Shown piece by piece: positions 44,985 through 54,556 of a stretch of 64,000 nucleotides of DNA. The notes under the pieces were generated by a model, which made no database searches, was not told the origin of the DNA, and saw only the letters and a program-made list of their open reading frames with translations. Position 1 is the stretch's first letter; each line of letters starts with the position of its first letter. Made by a program: the position numbers and the translations under genes. Source of the DNA: an uncultured Prevotellaceae bacterium (GTDB lineage: Bacteria > Bacteroidota > Bacteroidia > Bacteroidales > Bacteroidaceae); NCBI GenBank assembly GCA_900318995.1, contig ONMR01000011.1, forward strand, positions 1 to 64,000. The letters run 5' to 3'.

Positions 44985-45000
44985 CCCCTTTGCGTCACTC
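44979..45000. repeat. REP-like palindrome covering both convergent stop codons
   Basis: GAGTGAC - CCCTTTGC - GTCACTC. The left arm includes the CDF stop TGA, the right arm the xylanase stop. The 8-base loop and the GAC/GTC closing pairs are identical to those of the palindrome at 46189-46210. It may act as a bidirectional terminator. Confidence 0.6.
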
Positions 45001-46131
45001 TGGGATATTGAGCACTGCCTGGAGTGCGGGTTTGGGTGTGCGGTCGCGGTTGTAGAGCAACGGATAGTTGGTGCGATTGGGTATTGGATAGCCGTTTTTC
45101 CATGACATGCCGTCATGCAGGCCCCATATCGTCACGCGGTCTATCTTGTCGCGACGGCTGTAGAATATGTTGAACAGCTCCGCATATCGGGCCGTAAGCT
45201 GTGCCTGGACATCATCTGGCAGACCGTTCTTGTAGGGGTCCAGATAGGTCTCAAACTCCTCGAGTTGGAACATGGGGTCCTGCAGGGACTTACCTATTAC
45301 CTGACCCTCCTTGGTGAGCGGCAGCACATCGACATCAAGCTCGGTTATCATAACCTTTACGCCCAAGGCTGCGAATGTGTCAATCGCGGCGGTTATATAC
45401 TCATTCTTGGGAAAATTGAGTCCCCAATGTGCCTGTATGCCGATGCCATCGATGCGGATACCCTCTTTCTGGAGCATACGCACCATGCGGGCTATGCCGT
45501 CACGCTTAGACGGGCGCCAAACGTTGAAATCATTGTAATAGAGTTCGGCGTTGGGGTCATACTGGTGGGCGAACTTGAATGCCAGGCGCACCACCTCATC
45601 ACCGTCACCGTTAAAGGCGTTGGTCCACAAGGTCTTGCGGTATGAGCCGTCATTGTCTATTATCTCATTCACCACATCCCAGGCATCAATCTTTCCGCTG
45701 AAATGGCCGGCTACGGTCTCAATGTAACTGCGCATGGTCTCTACCATCTCGTCATGGCTCTTGGGAGTGCCGTCGGCATGGTTGAAAAAGAAATCGGGGG
45801 TCTGGTTGTGCCAGACCAGGGTATGGCCCAATGCCCATAGTCCGTTATCCTTGGCAAACTGCACGTACCTGTCGGCCGCCTGGAAATTCCAGCGGTCAGG
45901 TGACGGGTGAAGCACCTCGGCCTTCATATCGTTCTCGGGGCTTACGGCATTGAACTGCTGCAGGATTATCTGTGCCGACCTGCTGTCACGACCGTTTACT
46001 ATACTGGAATTCACGGCGCATCCCATCTTGAACGCATCGGCATAAGCACCCTTAAGCGTCTTCTGGGCAGATACAGCCGTTGCACACATCAGAAACAGCA
46101 CTAAAACTACTGATAATCTTTTCATACACAT
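44995..46131 (-). CDS. Endo-1,4-beta-xylanase, glycoside hydrolase family 10
   Basis: Secreted retaining xylanase. The signal peptide ends AVSAQ (about residue 23). A single GH10 barrel contains GHTLVWHNQTP (102-112), the acid/base Glu156 in DAWDVVNEI and the nucleophile Glu264 in MITELDVDV. At 378 aa it has no carbohydrate-binding module and no T9SS sorting domain. The start may be 46131 or the next Met at 46125 (MKRLSVV). Putative promoter TATATTTG lies at 46163-46170. No SusC/D genes are near. It is flanked on both sides by a 14-bp direct repeat within REP-like palindromes. Confidence 0.93.
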   Translation of the reverse strand: MCMKRLSVVLVLFLMCATAVSAQKTLKGAYADAFKMGCAVNSSIVNGRDSRSAQIILQQFNAVSPENDMKAEVLHPSPDRWNFQAADRYVQFAKDNGLWALGHTLVWHNQTPDFFFNHADGTPKSHDEMVETMRSYIETVAGHFSGKIDAWDVVNEIIDNDGSYRKTLWTNAFNGDGDEVVRLAFKFAHQYDPNAELYYNDFNVWRPSKRDGIARMVRMLQKEGIRIDGIGIQAHWGLNFPKNEYITAAIDTFAALGVKVMITELDVDVLPLTKEGQVIGKSLQDPMFQLEEFETYLDPYKNGLPDDVQAQLTARYAELFNIFYSRRDKIDRVTIWGLHDGMSWKNGYPIPNRTNYPLLYNRDRTPKPALQAVLNIPE

Positions 46132-46162
46132 AATTGAGATATTATCATCTGGTTATCGGTGA

Positions 46163-46170
46163 CAAATATA
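46163..46170 (-). promoter_or_regulatory. -7 promoter box (TATATTTG on minus) of the xylanase gene
   Basis: CAAATATA on plus; 31-37 bp before the two possible xylanase starts. Divergent from the box at 46216-46223, with a palindrome between them. Confidence 0.5.
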
Positions 46171-46177
46171 GTAAAAT

Positions 46178-46210
46178 GACGCAAAGTGAAACGACCCCTT
46201 TGCGTCGTTT
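46178..46210. repeat. REP-like palindrome with two alternative stems, between divergent promoters
   Basis: Stem A: GACGCAAAG (46178-46186) with CTTTGCGTC (46198-46206). Stem B: AAACGAC - CCCTTTGC - GTCGTTT (46189-46210). The two exclude each other. GACCCCTTTGCGTC (46193-46206) is a direct repeat of 44983-44996 on the other side of the xylanase gene. It could be an operator, or a degraded REP element. Confidence 0.6.
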
Positions 46211-46215
46211 TTGAG

Positions 46216-46223
46216 TATCTTTG
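46216..46223 (+). promoter_or_regulatory. -7 promoter box (TATCTTTG) of the Gate-domain gene
   Basis: Exact TAnnTTTG match ending 9 bp before the ATG at 46233. The message would be nearly leaderless. This also argues against the in-frame TTG at 46221, which lies inside the box. Confidence 0.55.
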
Positions 46224-46232
46224 CGGCCGATT

Positions 46233-47165
46233 ATGGAAAAACTCAATAGAATTGTTCGCCAGGCGGTGCCAAGGGCGATGAAAACGATATGGTGGATATT
46301 CAAGATAACCGCCATCGTATCTTTTATCATGTTCCTGCTCAAATATACCGGAATACTGGCTTGGATTGCGGCTGCAGTGAGTCCTGTGTTCCGAATCTTC
46401 GGACTGCCGGGCGATGCGTCTCTGGCCTATGTGAGCGGATATTTCATCAACGTATACTCGTGCATTGCGGTGGTATCGACCATTGACCTTACCGCACGTC
46501 AGATTACCATACTGGGCACCATGACACTGGCAGCCCACGCAATGGTAGTGGAGACGGCCGTTCAGAAAAAGACCGGAGCACCCGCATTATATACTGTGCT
46601 GATACGCACTCTGGGCTCACTCTCCCTGGGTATCATTATGAACTTGGTTCTGCCGGGACGGCCTGTGTATGATGCAACGGCAGTCAATCTCTCTGAGATT
46701 CCGTTCTTCCAGATACAGGGTGAGTTCTGGCCCATGTTCATGGTATGGTTCAAGGGTCTGATGAAACTGGCCGTATGGATGACAGTTCTTATCACTCTAC
46801 TCAATGTCCTGCAGCGTGCATTCTATGAGTACGGCATCATGAACTGGATATCACGCCTGTTCAGCCCGCTGCTCACACTGTTCGGTCTGCCCAAGGAGAC
46901 ATCGTTCCTTTGGATCGTTGCCAATGTGGTGGGTCTGTCGTACGGATCGGCCGCAATCATGGATGAGATGGAGCGCGGTCAGATATCGGACAAGAGCATT
47001 CGTCTGCTCAACACGCACATCGGTATATCGCACAGTAACCTTGAAGACCTGATGCTCTTTGCTGCTGTAGGCGGAATGTGGTACTGGATGCTGCTGTTCC
47101 GCTGGGCCATGGTCACCATCCTGGCTTGGTCGCTAAGATTATACTTTAAACTTTCCAGCCGATAA
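46233..47165 (+). CDS. Nucleoside-recognition (Gate) domain membrane protein
   Basis: Polytopic inner-membrane protein of the Gate/SpmA-SpmB-like superfamily, 310 aa, with about eight hydrophobic segments in two similar halves (residues about 20-150 and 165-310). Each half contains a short motif of the type FGLPxxxS/A (FGLPGDASLAYVSG and FGLPKETSFLWIVAN), which suggests internal duplication. The Gate fold is shared with nucleoside transporters, but substrates for this group are not established. The start at 46233 is chosen because of the promoter. Its stop codon touches a 149-bp REPIN-like element. Confidence 0.78.
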   Translation: MEKLNRIVRQAVPRAMKTIWWIFKITAIVSFIMFLLKYTGILAWIAAAVSPVFRIFGLPGDASLAYVSGYFINVYSCIAVVSTIDLTARQITILGTMTLAAHAMVVETAVQKKTGAPALYTVLIRTLGSLSLGIIMNLVLPGRPVYDATAVNLSEIPFFQIQGEFWPMFMVWFKGLMKLAVWMTVLITLLNVLQRAFYEYGIMNWISRLFSPLLTLFGLPKETSFLWIVANVVGLSYGSAAIMDEMERGQISDKSIRLLNTHIGISHSNLEDLMLFAAVGGMWYWMLLFRWAMVTILAWSLRLYFKLSSR

Positions 47166-47311
47166 AACAGTACAATTGGGGACAGACCCCTTTTGTACTA
47201 TTTTGCAAAAATAGCCCCCAGATTACACTCTGGAGGCTATTGATATTTATCTTCCAATCTGACCTGGATTGGAAATAGTACAAAAGGGGTCTGTCCCCAA
47301 TTGTACTGTTT

Positions 47312-47312
<1 letters not shown>
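47164..47312. repeat. 149-bp REPIN-like element with perfect 40-bp inverted arms
   Basis: The arms at 47164-47203 and 47273-47312 are exact reverse complements. Each arm is itself a REP-like hairpin, GTACAA-TT-GGGG-ACAGA-CCCC-TT-TTGTAC. The 69-bp middle holds two more stems: AATAGCC..CCAGA / TCTGG..GGCTATT, and TTCCAATC / GATTGGAA. It fills the space between the convergent Gate and asnS genes and contributes bases to both stop codons. The GGGGACAGACCCC core is like REP sequences mobilised by RAYT (TnpA-REP) transposases. No transposase gene is in the window. Confidence 0.8.
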
Positions 47313-48757
<1,445 letters not shown>

Positions 48758-48779
48758 TGTATAAGGTTTAAATCATTAA

Positions 48780-50162
48780 TTATTCATATGCACCCATGCG
48801 GAGCATGTTAACCTCCTTCTCGGTGAGGAAACGCCAGTCGCCGCGACGCAAGCGCTTCTTGGTGAGTCCTGCAAACTGAACGCGGTCCAGCTTGGTTACA
48901 CGGTATCCCAGGGCATCGAACATACGACGTACCACGCGGTTACGGCCTGAGTGAATCTCAATGCCTACCTGAGTCTTGTCATCGTTTACGTAACTTACCT
49001 CATCGGCACGTACGATATCGCCCTCTTCCTCGCCGATGTTAACACCGTCAAGAAGCTTCTGCAGATCCTCGGCGCTGACGGCGCGGTCCAGACGTGCATG
49101 ATAGATCTTCTTCTTGAGGAATTTGGGGTGTGTAAGGCGGCTTGCCATCTCACCGTCATTGGTAAGAAGCAGGACACCTGTTGTATTGCGGTCAAGACGG
49201 CCTACGGGATAAACTCTCTCCTTGCAGGCACCCTTGATATAATCCATAACTGTCTTGCGCTCCTGAGGATCATCCACGGTGGTAACGCAATCCTTCGGTT
49301 TGTTGAGCAGTATGTAGATCTTACGCTCAATATTGACCAGCTGGTCATGGAACAGCACGTTGTCACCGCGATGCACCTTGGTACCCAGCTCGGTAACGGT
49401 CTGACCGTTAACCTTTACCACACCTGCCTGGATGAACTCATCGGCCTCACGACGTGAGCATACTCCGGCGTTTGCCAGATACTTGTTCAAACGTATCTCC
49501 TCCTCGGGATCGTGAATAACATCCTGATACTCTATGCGTTTGCGGTTATCCTGACGCTTCTGCATGGGCTTGCGGAAACCGCCCTGCTGACCGTAACCGC
49601 CCTGACGCTGGTAACCGCCCTGACGGTTCTGGCCATAACCACCCTGACGCTGGTAGCCACCCTGACGCTGACCGTAACCGCCCTGACGCTGATAGCCGCC
49701 CTGACGCTGGTAGCCGCCTTCCTGCTGATCGCCGTTCTGACCCTGCACACGCTCCCTATAGAAACGGGGCTGGCCCTCCTCGCCGTTGTTATACTGACGG
49801 GGCTGACCGTAACGCTGCTGGCCATACTGCTGACGGTTATTGTTATAGCCACGGTTCTGATAGCCGCCCTGGCGGTTCTGACCGTAGCCCTGATTCTCTC
49901 CATAATTATTCTGACCGTACTGACGGCGCGGACGGTCCTGGTTATAACCCTGATCACCATCCTGGCGCTGCGGACGCTCTACCCTTGAATACTGGGGACG
50001 ATTGTTGTAATCAACCCTTACAAAACGGGGTCTGCCTTCACGACGGTTAGTACTCTGGCTGTTCTCATCGGAGTTACCGCTGAATCTGTTAAAGCTGTTC
50101 TCCTGTTCTTCCTGATTCCCGCTCTCGTCGTAGAATCTGTTTCCGTTCTCTGTTTCCATCAT
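48780..50162 (-). CDS. RluB-type rRNA pseudouridine synthase with long Gly/Gln/Arg/Tyr-rich N-terminus
   Basis: Large-subunit pseudouridine synthase (RsuA/RluB/RluE family). From about residue 220 there is an S4 domain (LNKYLANAGVCSRREADEFI), then the catalytic domain with the Asp of PVGRLDRNTTGVLLL. The first 215 or so residues are disordered: an acidic start, then R/N/Q/Y/G-rich repeats of QGGYQRQGGYG type. The start at 50162 or 50159 (MMETENGNRF) is chosen; ten more upstream codons have no support. The tail may bind RNA or drive condensation. Next to purB and asnS, the usual Bacteroidales order. Confidence 0.92.
   Translation of the reverse strand: MMETENGNRFYDESGNQEEQENSFNRFSGNSDENSQSTNRREGRPRFVRVDYNNRPQYSRVERPQRQDGDQGYNQDRPRRQYGQNNYGENQGYGQNRQGGYQNRGYNNNRQQYGQQRYGQPRQYNNGEEGQPRFYRERVQGQNGDQQEGGYQRQGGYQRQGGYGQRQGGYQRQGGYGQNRQGGYQRQGGYGQQGGFRKPMQKRQDNRKRIEYQDVIHDPEEEIRLNKYLANAGVCSRREADEFIQAGVVKVNGQTVTELGTKVHRGDNVLFHDQLVNIERKIYILLNKPKDCVTTVDDPQERKTVMDYIKGACKERVYPVGRLDRNTTGVLLLTNDGEMASRLTHPKFLKKKIYHARLDRAVSAEDLQKLLDGVNIGEEEGDIVRADEVSYVNDDKTQVGIEIHSGRNRVVRRMFDALGYRVTKLDRVQFAGLTKKRLRRGDWRFLTEKEVNMLRMGAYE
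49577..49718 (-). repeat. Imperfect tandem repeat coding for QGGYQR/QGGYGQ units
   Basis: Seven or so diverged copies of a short unit (core CCGCCCTGACGCTGGTA on plus) lie inside the rluB-type gene and encode its Gly/Gln/Tyr/Arg repeats. It is coding, not a CRISPR array: units abut and vary. Confidence 0.7.
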
Positions 50163-50181
50163 AATTGTACCTTTTAAGTTT

Positions 50182-50198
50182 GAAGCCGTCACGGCTTC
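50182..50198 (-). other. Hairpin between purB and the rluB-type gene
   Basis: Perfect GAAGCCG-TCA-CGGCTTC stem with a 3-base loop in the 67-bp gap after purB. On the minus strand only a short T run follows, so it may be a weak terminator or attenuator within the operon. Confidence 0.5.
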
Positions 50199-50229
50199 TT
50201 TTGATTTAGATTTTTATTGACTACTAATA

Positions 50230-51576
50230 TCATACGCCGAAATAATTGCCAGGCGCAATGGCTTTAAGTTCTTTTTTAATATTATCGTTAACGTTTAGTG
50301 AATCAATGAATTCGCTTATAGATTGCTGAGTTACCTGACTGTTGGTGCGGGTAAGTTCCTTAAGAGCCTCATAAGGATGCGGATAACCCTCACGGCGCAG
50401 TATGGTCTGAATAGCTTCGGCCACAACGCTCCAGCATCCGTCCAGATCGGCGGCAATCTTATGCTCGTTGATAAGCAGTTTGCCCAGGCCCTTGAGTGAA
50501 CTTGCGATGGCAATCATCTGATGTCCGAAAGGCACGCCGATGTTGCGGATAACCGTAGAGTCTGTAAGGTCACGCTGCAGACGTGATACAGGCAATTTGC
50601 GTGCAAGATGTTCCAGAATGGCATTGGCCATACCCAGGTTGCCCTCGGCATTCTCAAAGTCTATGGGATTGACCTTGTGAGGCATTGCGCTAGAGCCTAC
50701 CTCACCGGCCTTGATCTGCTGCTTGAAATACTCCATCGATATGTACTGCCAGAAGTCGCGGTTCATATCTATCTGGATGGTGTTAAGACGCTTCATAGCA
50801 TCAAACAGGGCTGCCAGATTATCATAGTTGGATATCTGGGTGGTGTACTCCTCACGTACAAGGCCCAGTTTCTCACTCAGGAACTTGGCTCCGAATGCCT
50901 TCCAGTCTATATTGGGATAAGCTACGTGATGTGCGTTGAAATTACCGGTGGCACCACCGAACTTGGCTGACAAAGGAACTGCCTTGAGCTGCTTCAGCTG
51001 CTCGCGCATACGGTATGCAAACACCTCGATCTCCTTACCCAGGCGTGTGGGTGAGGCTGGCTGACCATGTGTGCGTGCCAGCATCGGAACATCCTTCCAG
51101 CGCTGTGCATACTCCTCCAGTTTGTCTATCAGAGACTGTATGGCAGGATAATAAACATTCTCAAGAGCCTCCCTTATTGAAAGGGGAACCGATGTGTTAT
51201 TAATATCCTGTGAGGTAAGACCGAAATGGATGAACTCCTTATAAGGTATAAGATCCTCAACCAGATCAAATTTCTCCTTTAAGAAATACTCAACCGCCTT
51301 GACGTCGTGGTTGGTTACCTTTTCAATCTCCTTTATATGGGCGGCATCCTGCTCACTGAAATTCTGCCATATAAGACGCAGTCCGTCCAGCGATGCACGT
51401 GAAACGCCTGCCAGCTGCGGAAGGCGGAATTCACAAAGTGCGGTAAAATACTCAATCTCAACCCTTACGCGGTAGCGTATGAGTGCAAATTCCGAAAAAT
51501 AAGATGCAAGTTCCTGTGTCTTGCCACGGTACCGCCCGTCAATGGGGGATACTGCCGTCAACTCGTCCAATTTCAC
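50230..51576 (-). CDS. purB: Adenylosuccinate lyase
   Basis: Removes fumarate from SAICAR and adenylosuccinate in purine synthesis. The fumarase/aspartase superfamily signature SSAMPHKVNPIDFEN holds the catalytic Ser loop. Also seen are TSQDINNT and TRTHGQPASPT-like MLARTHGQPASPTRLGKE. The 448 aa length matches the long E. coli-type enzyme. It is first of purB-rluB-asnS and divergent from an MFS transporter, with paired -7 boxes between them. Confidence 0.95.
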   Translation of the reverse strand: MKLDELTAVSPIDGRYRGKTQELASYFSEFALIRYRVRVEIEYFTALCEFRLPQLAGVSRASLDGLRLIWQNFSEQDAAHIKEIEKVTNHDVKAVEYFLKEKFDLVEDLIPYKEFIHFGLTSQDINNTSVPLSIREALENVYYPAIQSLIDKLEEYAQRWKDVPMLARTHGQPASPTRLGKEIEVFAYRMREQLKQLKAVPLSAKFGGATGNFNAHHVAYPNIDWKAFGAKFLSEKLGLVREEYTTQISNYDNLAALFDAMKRLNTIQIDMNRDFWQYISMEYFKQQIKAGEVGSSAMPHKVNPIDFENAEGNLGMANAILEHLARKLPVSRLQRDLTDSTVIRNIGVPFGHQMIAIASSLKGLGKLLINEHKIAADLDGCWSVVAEAIQTILRREGYPHPYEALKELTRTNSQVTQQSISEFIDSLNVNDNIKKELKAIAPGNYFGV

Positions 51577-51675
51577 TTTAATACCAATTTACAAAACAAG
51601 TTTCCAAGAAACTATCAATAACTCTCAATTACTCTTTTTTTTAGTAAAAAACTCTTCTGCTTCTCAGCAGCGCTG

Positions 51676-51703
51676 CAAAATTAGTAAGAAAATGATAATT
51701 TTG
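51676..51703. promoter_or_regulatory. Divergent -7 boxes for purB (-) and the MFS transporter (+)
   Basis: CAAAATTA at 51676-51683 reads TAATTTTG on minus (purB, leader about 90 nt). TAATTTTG at 51696-51703 faces plus (MFS gene, 37 bp before its ATG). Only 12 bp separate the boxes, so polymerase footprints would overlap. Confidence 0.5.
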
Positions 51704-51740
51704 CACTTCGAAAGTATTAAAACTAGTAAATAATTGCAAT

Positions 51741-53114
51741 ATGTCACAGACTGTAACCAAAAGAATCAGTGAGAGCAAAGCCGCACGCTGGACCGCGCTC
51801 ATAATAGTGTCATTCACCATGATGTGGGGCTACTTCCTGACCGATGCCCTTTCACCCCTTATGACCATGCTCGAAGAGCAGATGGGCTGGACCAGCCTTG
51901 AGTTCGGACAGTTCAACTGGGCCTACTGCTGGTTCAACGTATTCCTGTTCATGCTCATATTCGGCGGCATCATCCTGGACAAGATGGGTGTCAGGTTCAC
52001 CGGAATAGTAACCTGCATACTGATGTTTGCCGGTGCACTGATCAAATACTACGCAGTTACTCAAATCTCTTCGGGTCCCGAGGCCGGAACCGTATTCGGT
52101 ATGCGCACCCAGGTATTCGTAGCCTGCCTTGGTTATGCAATATTCGCTGTGGGAACCGAGAACTGCGGTATCACGGTGTCAAAAGTCATCACCAAATGGT
52201 TTGCCGGTAAAGAGCTGGCACTGGCTATGGGTGTACAAGTTGCGGTAGCCCGTCTGGGAACAGCCGCCGCTCTAGTATTCTGTCCCATGATAGCCAAACA
52301 TTTTTCAGTCTCAGCCCCACTTCTGCTGTCTGCAATCCTGCTCTGCATAGGATTCCTGGCATACCTGGTGTTCTGCCACATGGACAAGAAGTTTGATGCC
52401 GAGGTTGCACAGGCACAGACTGAGCCCGATGACGTATTCAAGGTAAAGGACCTCAAACTGATAATCACCAACCGCGGATTCTGGCTTATCGCACTGCTCT
52501 GCCTCATGTTCTACTCGGCAGTATTCCCGTTCATGAAATATGCGGCATCGCTTATGGAGAACAAATACGGAGTGAGCACTACGCTGGCAGGTCTTATACC
52601 TAGCCTTATACCTTTTGGCAACCTCATCATGACCCCGTTGTTTGGTGGTATCTATGATAAAAAGGGTAAGGGTGCAACCATCATGATAATAGGTTCACTG
52701 CTGCTTATTCTGGTTCATGTGCTGTTTGCCCTGCCGTTGCTCAACTACTGGTGGTTTGCTGCCTTCATTATGATAATACTGGGTGTAGCATTCTCACTTG
52801 TTCCGTCAGCCATGTGGCCAAGCGTACCCAAGATCATTCCGCAAAAGCTTGTAGGCTCAGCATACGCACTTATCTTCTGGGTTCAGAACATCGGCCTTGG
52901 ATTTGTTCCGCTGCTCATAGGCGGCATACTTAACAAGTACTGCAAAGTGGGTACACGTCTGGTTGAGGGAGCCGAGGTTACCCAGTACAACTACACCCTT
53001 CCCATGATTATCTTCGCCCTGTTCGGAATTGTAGCATTACTGCTTGCAATGCGTCTCAAGGCAGTTGACAAGAAAGAAGGTTACGGACTGGAAAAGCCCA
53101 ATATCAAGGAATAA
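51741..53114 (+). CDS. Major facilitator superfamily transporter
   Basis: 457 aa inner-membrane protein with 12 predicted helices and the central cytoplasmic loop around residues 215-235 (AEVAQAQTEPDDVFKVKDLK). The loop 2-3 motif is FGGIILDKMGVRFTG and the equivalent in the second half is FGGIYDKKGKGATI. It resembles the MFSD1-like/oxalate-formate antiporter-like MFS group found in Bacteroidota; the substrate is unknown. An NSS transporter follows after 25 bp on the same strand, so they may be cotranscribed. Confidence 0.85.
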   Translation: MSQTVTKRISESKAARWTALIIVSFTMMWGYFLTDALSPLMTMLEEQMGWTSLEFGQFNWAYCWFNVFLFMLIFGGIILDKMGVRFTGIVTCILMFAGALIKYYAVTQISSGPEAGTVFGMRTQVFVACLGYAIFAVGTENCGITVSKVITKWFAGKELALAMGVQVAVARLGTAAALVFCPMIAKHFSVSAPLLLSAILLCIGFLAYLVFCHMDKKFDAEVAQAQTEPDDVFKVKDLKLIITNRGFWLIALLCLMFYSAVFPFMKYAASLMENKYGVSTTLAGLIPSLIPFGNLIMTPLFGGIYDKKGKGATIMIIGSLLLILVHVLFALPLLNYWWFAAFIMIILGVAFSLVPSAMWPSVPKIIPQKLVGSAYALIFWVQNIGLGFVPLLIGGILNKYCKVGTRLVEGAEVTQYNYTLPMIIFALFGIVALLLAMRLKAVDKKEGYGLEKPNIKE

Positions 53115-53139
53115 TACGGATTACCGGAATCACGTATAG

Positions 53140-54501
53140 ATGGAGAGAAAGAGAGAGCGATTTGACAGCCGCGTGGGTATGATTCTGGCTATGGCCGGAT
53201 CGGCCGTAGGACTGGGTAACCTGTGGAGGTTCCCGTTCCTGGCTGCGCAGAACGGCGGCGGCGCGTTCATATTCGTCTATCTGGTACTGCTCCTTACCAT
53301 CTGCATTCCGGTACTGATGACCGAAATTACGCTGGGTCGCAAATGCCGCACCAACGTTACCCGCGTATATGATGAGCTGGGTGCCCCGCGCTGGCGCTGG
53401 GCAGGTTTCCTTACCTTGCTCACACCAATAGTCATCATGGCATTCTACACCGTAGTGGGCGGCTGGTCGGTCAAATATCTGGTACAGGCCTGCTCGTTCA
53501 GTTTCACTGATCCCGGGGCCGATTATTCAGGTGCATTCGGCGGATTCATAAGCTCCACCTGGGAGCCACTGGTCTATACACTCATATTTCTGGTCATAAC
53601 CGCAGCTGCCAATTTCGGTGGCGTAAAGAACGGGATAGAGAAGTTCTCCAAGCCCATGATGACGGTGCTCTCAGTCACCATCATACTGGTAGCTATCCGT
53701 TCACTCACCCTGCCCGGAGCAGCTGAGGGTACCAGATATCTGCTCATACCTGATTTCAGCAAGATAGACGGCAAGGTGCTTTTAACAGCCCTGGGACAGG
53801 CATTCATGTCACTGAGCATCGGAATAGGCATACTGCTTACATACGGATCATACGTAAAGACTAAAGAGGATATTGCGATGACCGCCATAACCACCGGCCT
53901 GATAGACACTCTGTTTGCCATAATAGCCGGCCTGGCTATCATACCTGCGGTCTATGCCATAGCATTCATGAACGGCACTGCCCCCGCAGTGAATGCAGGC
54001 CCGGGGCTGGTGTTCATAACCCTGCCGGGAGTGTTCGCCTCAATGCCGGGCGGCAGCATAATAGCCATACTGTTCTTCATGTCGCTGCTGCTGGCCGCAG
54101 TGACATCGGCCATATCCATGCTTGAGGTTATTGTACGCTATTTCATAGAGGAGTGGAAACTGAGCCGCAACGCTGCCGTAATTGTAAGCATGGTACTCAT
54201 AATACTGCTGGGCTGCGTCTGCTCGCTGTCGCAGGGCACTCTGTCAGGCATCACCATTCTGGGCAACAACATCTTTGATTTCTTTGATGTGATATCAAGC
54301 GATGTGCTCATAACCGTTGGCAGCCTGATAATGGTGCTCTTTGCCGGCTGGCGCGTAAAGAGAACCGATTTCCTTGACGAACTTACAGGTCATGGCACCT
54401 CACGTACTCCGCGCTGGATATTCACCTACGTCTGGTTCATGGTCCGCTGGGTTGCGCCCATCGTCATCATCGTGATCATGCTCAGCAACTTCCTGCTCTG
54501 A
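53140..54501 (+). CDS. Sodium-dependent transporter, NSS family (second copy)
   Basis: Na+-coupled amino-acid or amine symporter, 453 aa, with signature GSAVGLGNLWRFPF in helix 1. It is collinear with and clearly paralogous to the protein at 10313-11680, sharing long stretches such as FYTVVGGWSVKYL/FYCVVGGWSVKYL and GPGLVFITLPGVF. The paralogues differ in their termini and in loops. Likely the second gene of an operon with the upstream MFS transporter. The substrate is not predictable. Confidence 0.92.
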   Translation: MERKRERFDSRVGMILAMAGSAVGLGNLWRFPFLAAQNGGGAFIFVYLVLLLTICIPVLMTEITLGRKCRTNVTRVYDELGAPRWRWAGFLTLLTPIVIMAFYTVVGGWSVKYLVQACSFSFTDPGADYSGAFGGFISSTWEPLVYTLIFLVITAAANFGGVKNGIEKFSKPMMTVLSVTIILVAIRSLTLPGAAEGTRYLLIPDFSKIDGKVLLTALGQAFMSLSIGIGILLTYGSYVKTKEDIAMTAITTGLIDTLFAIIAGLAIIPAVYAIAFMNGTAPAVNAGPGLVFITLPGVFASMPGGSIIAILFFMSLLLAAVTSAISMLEVIVRYFIEEWKLSRNAAVIVSMVLIILLGCVCSLSQGTLSGITILGNNIFDFFDVISSDVLITVGSLIMVLFAGWRVKRTDFLDELTGHGTSRTPRWIFTYVWFMVRWVAPIVIIVIMLSNFLL

Positions 54502-54556
54502 TTTTCGTTATGAATAAAAAGGACGTTATTCAAAATAATCAATAATAAACTACCAT

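Noticed and set aside
46221-46232. TTG start four codons upstream for the Gate protein
   Set aside because: The TTG is part of the -7 box TATCTTTG; the ATG at 46233 is better.
49577-49718. Possible CRISPR-like array
   Set aside because: The units abut without spacers, vary in sequence and keep one open reading frame: coding repeats.
49512-49988. Plus-strand ORF of 158 codons rich in Leu, Thr, Ala, Val and Ile, like a membrane protein
   Set aside because: It is the antisense reading of the Gly/Gln repeat region of the rluB-type gene; its hydrophobic pattern follows from the repeat codons.
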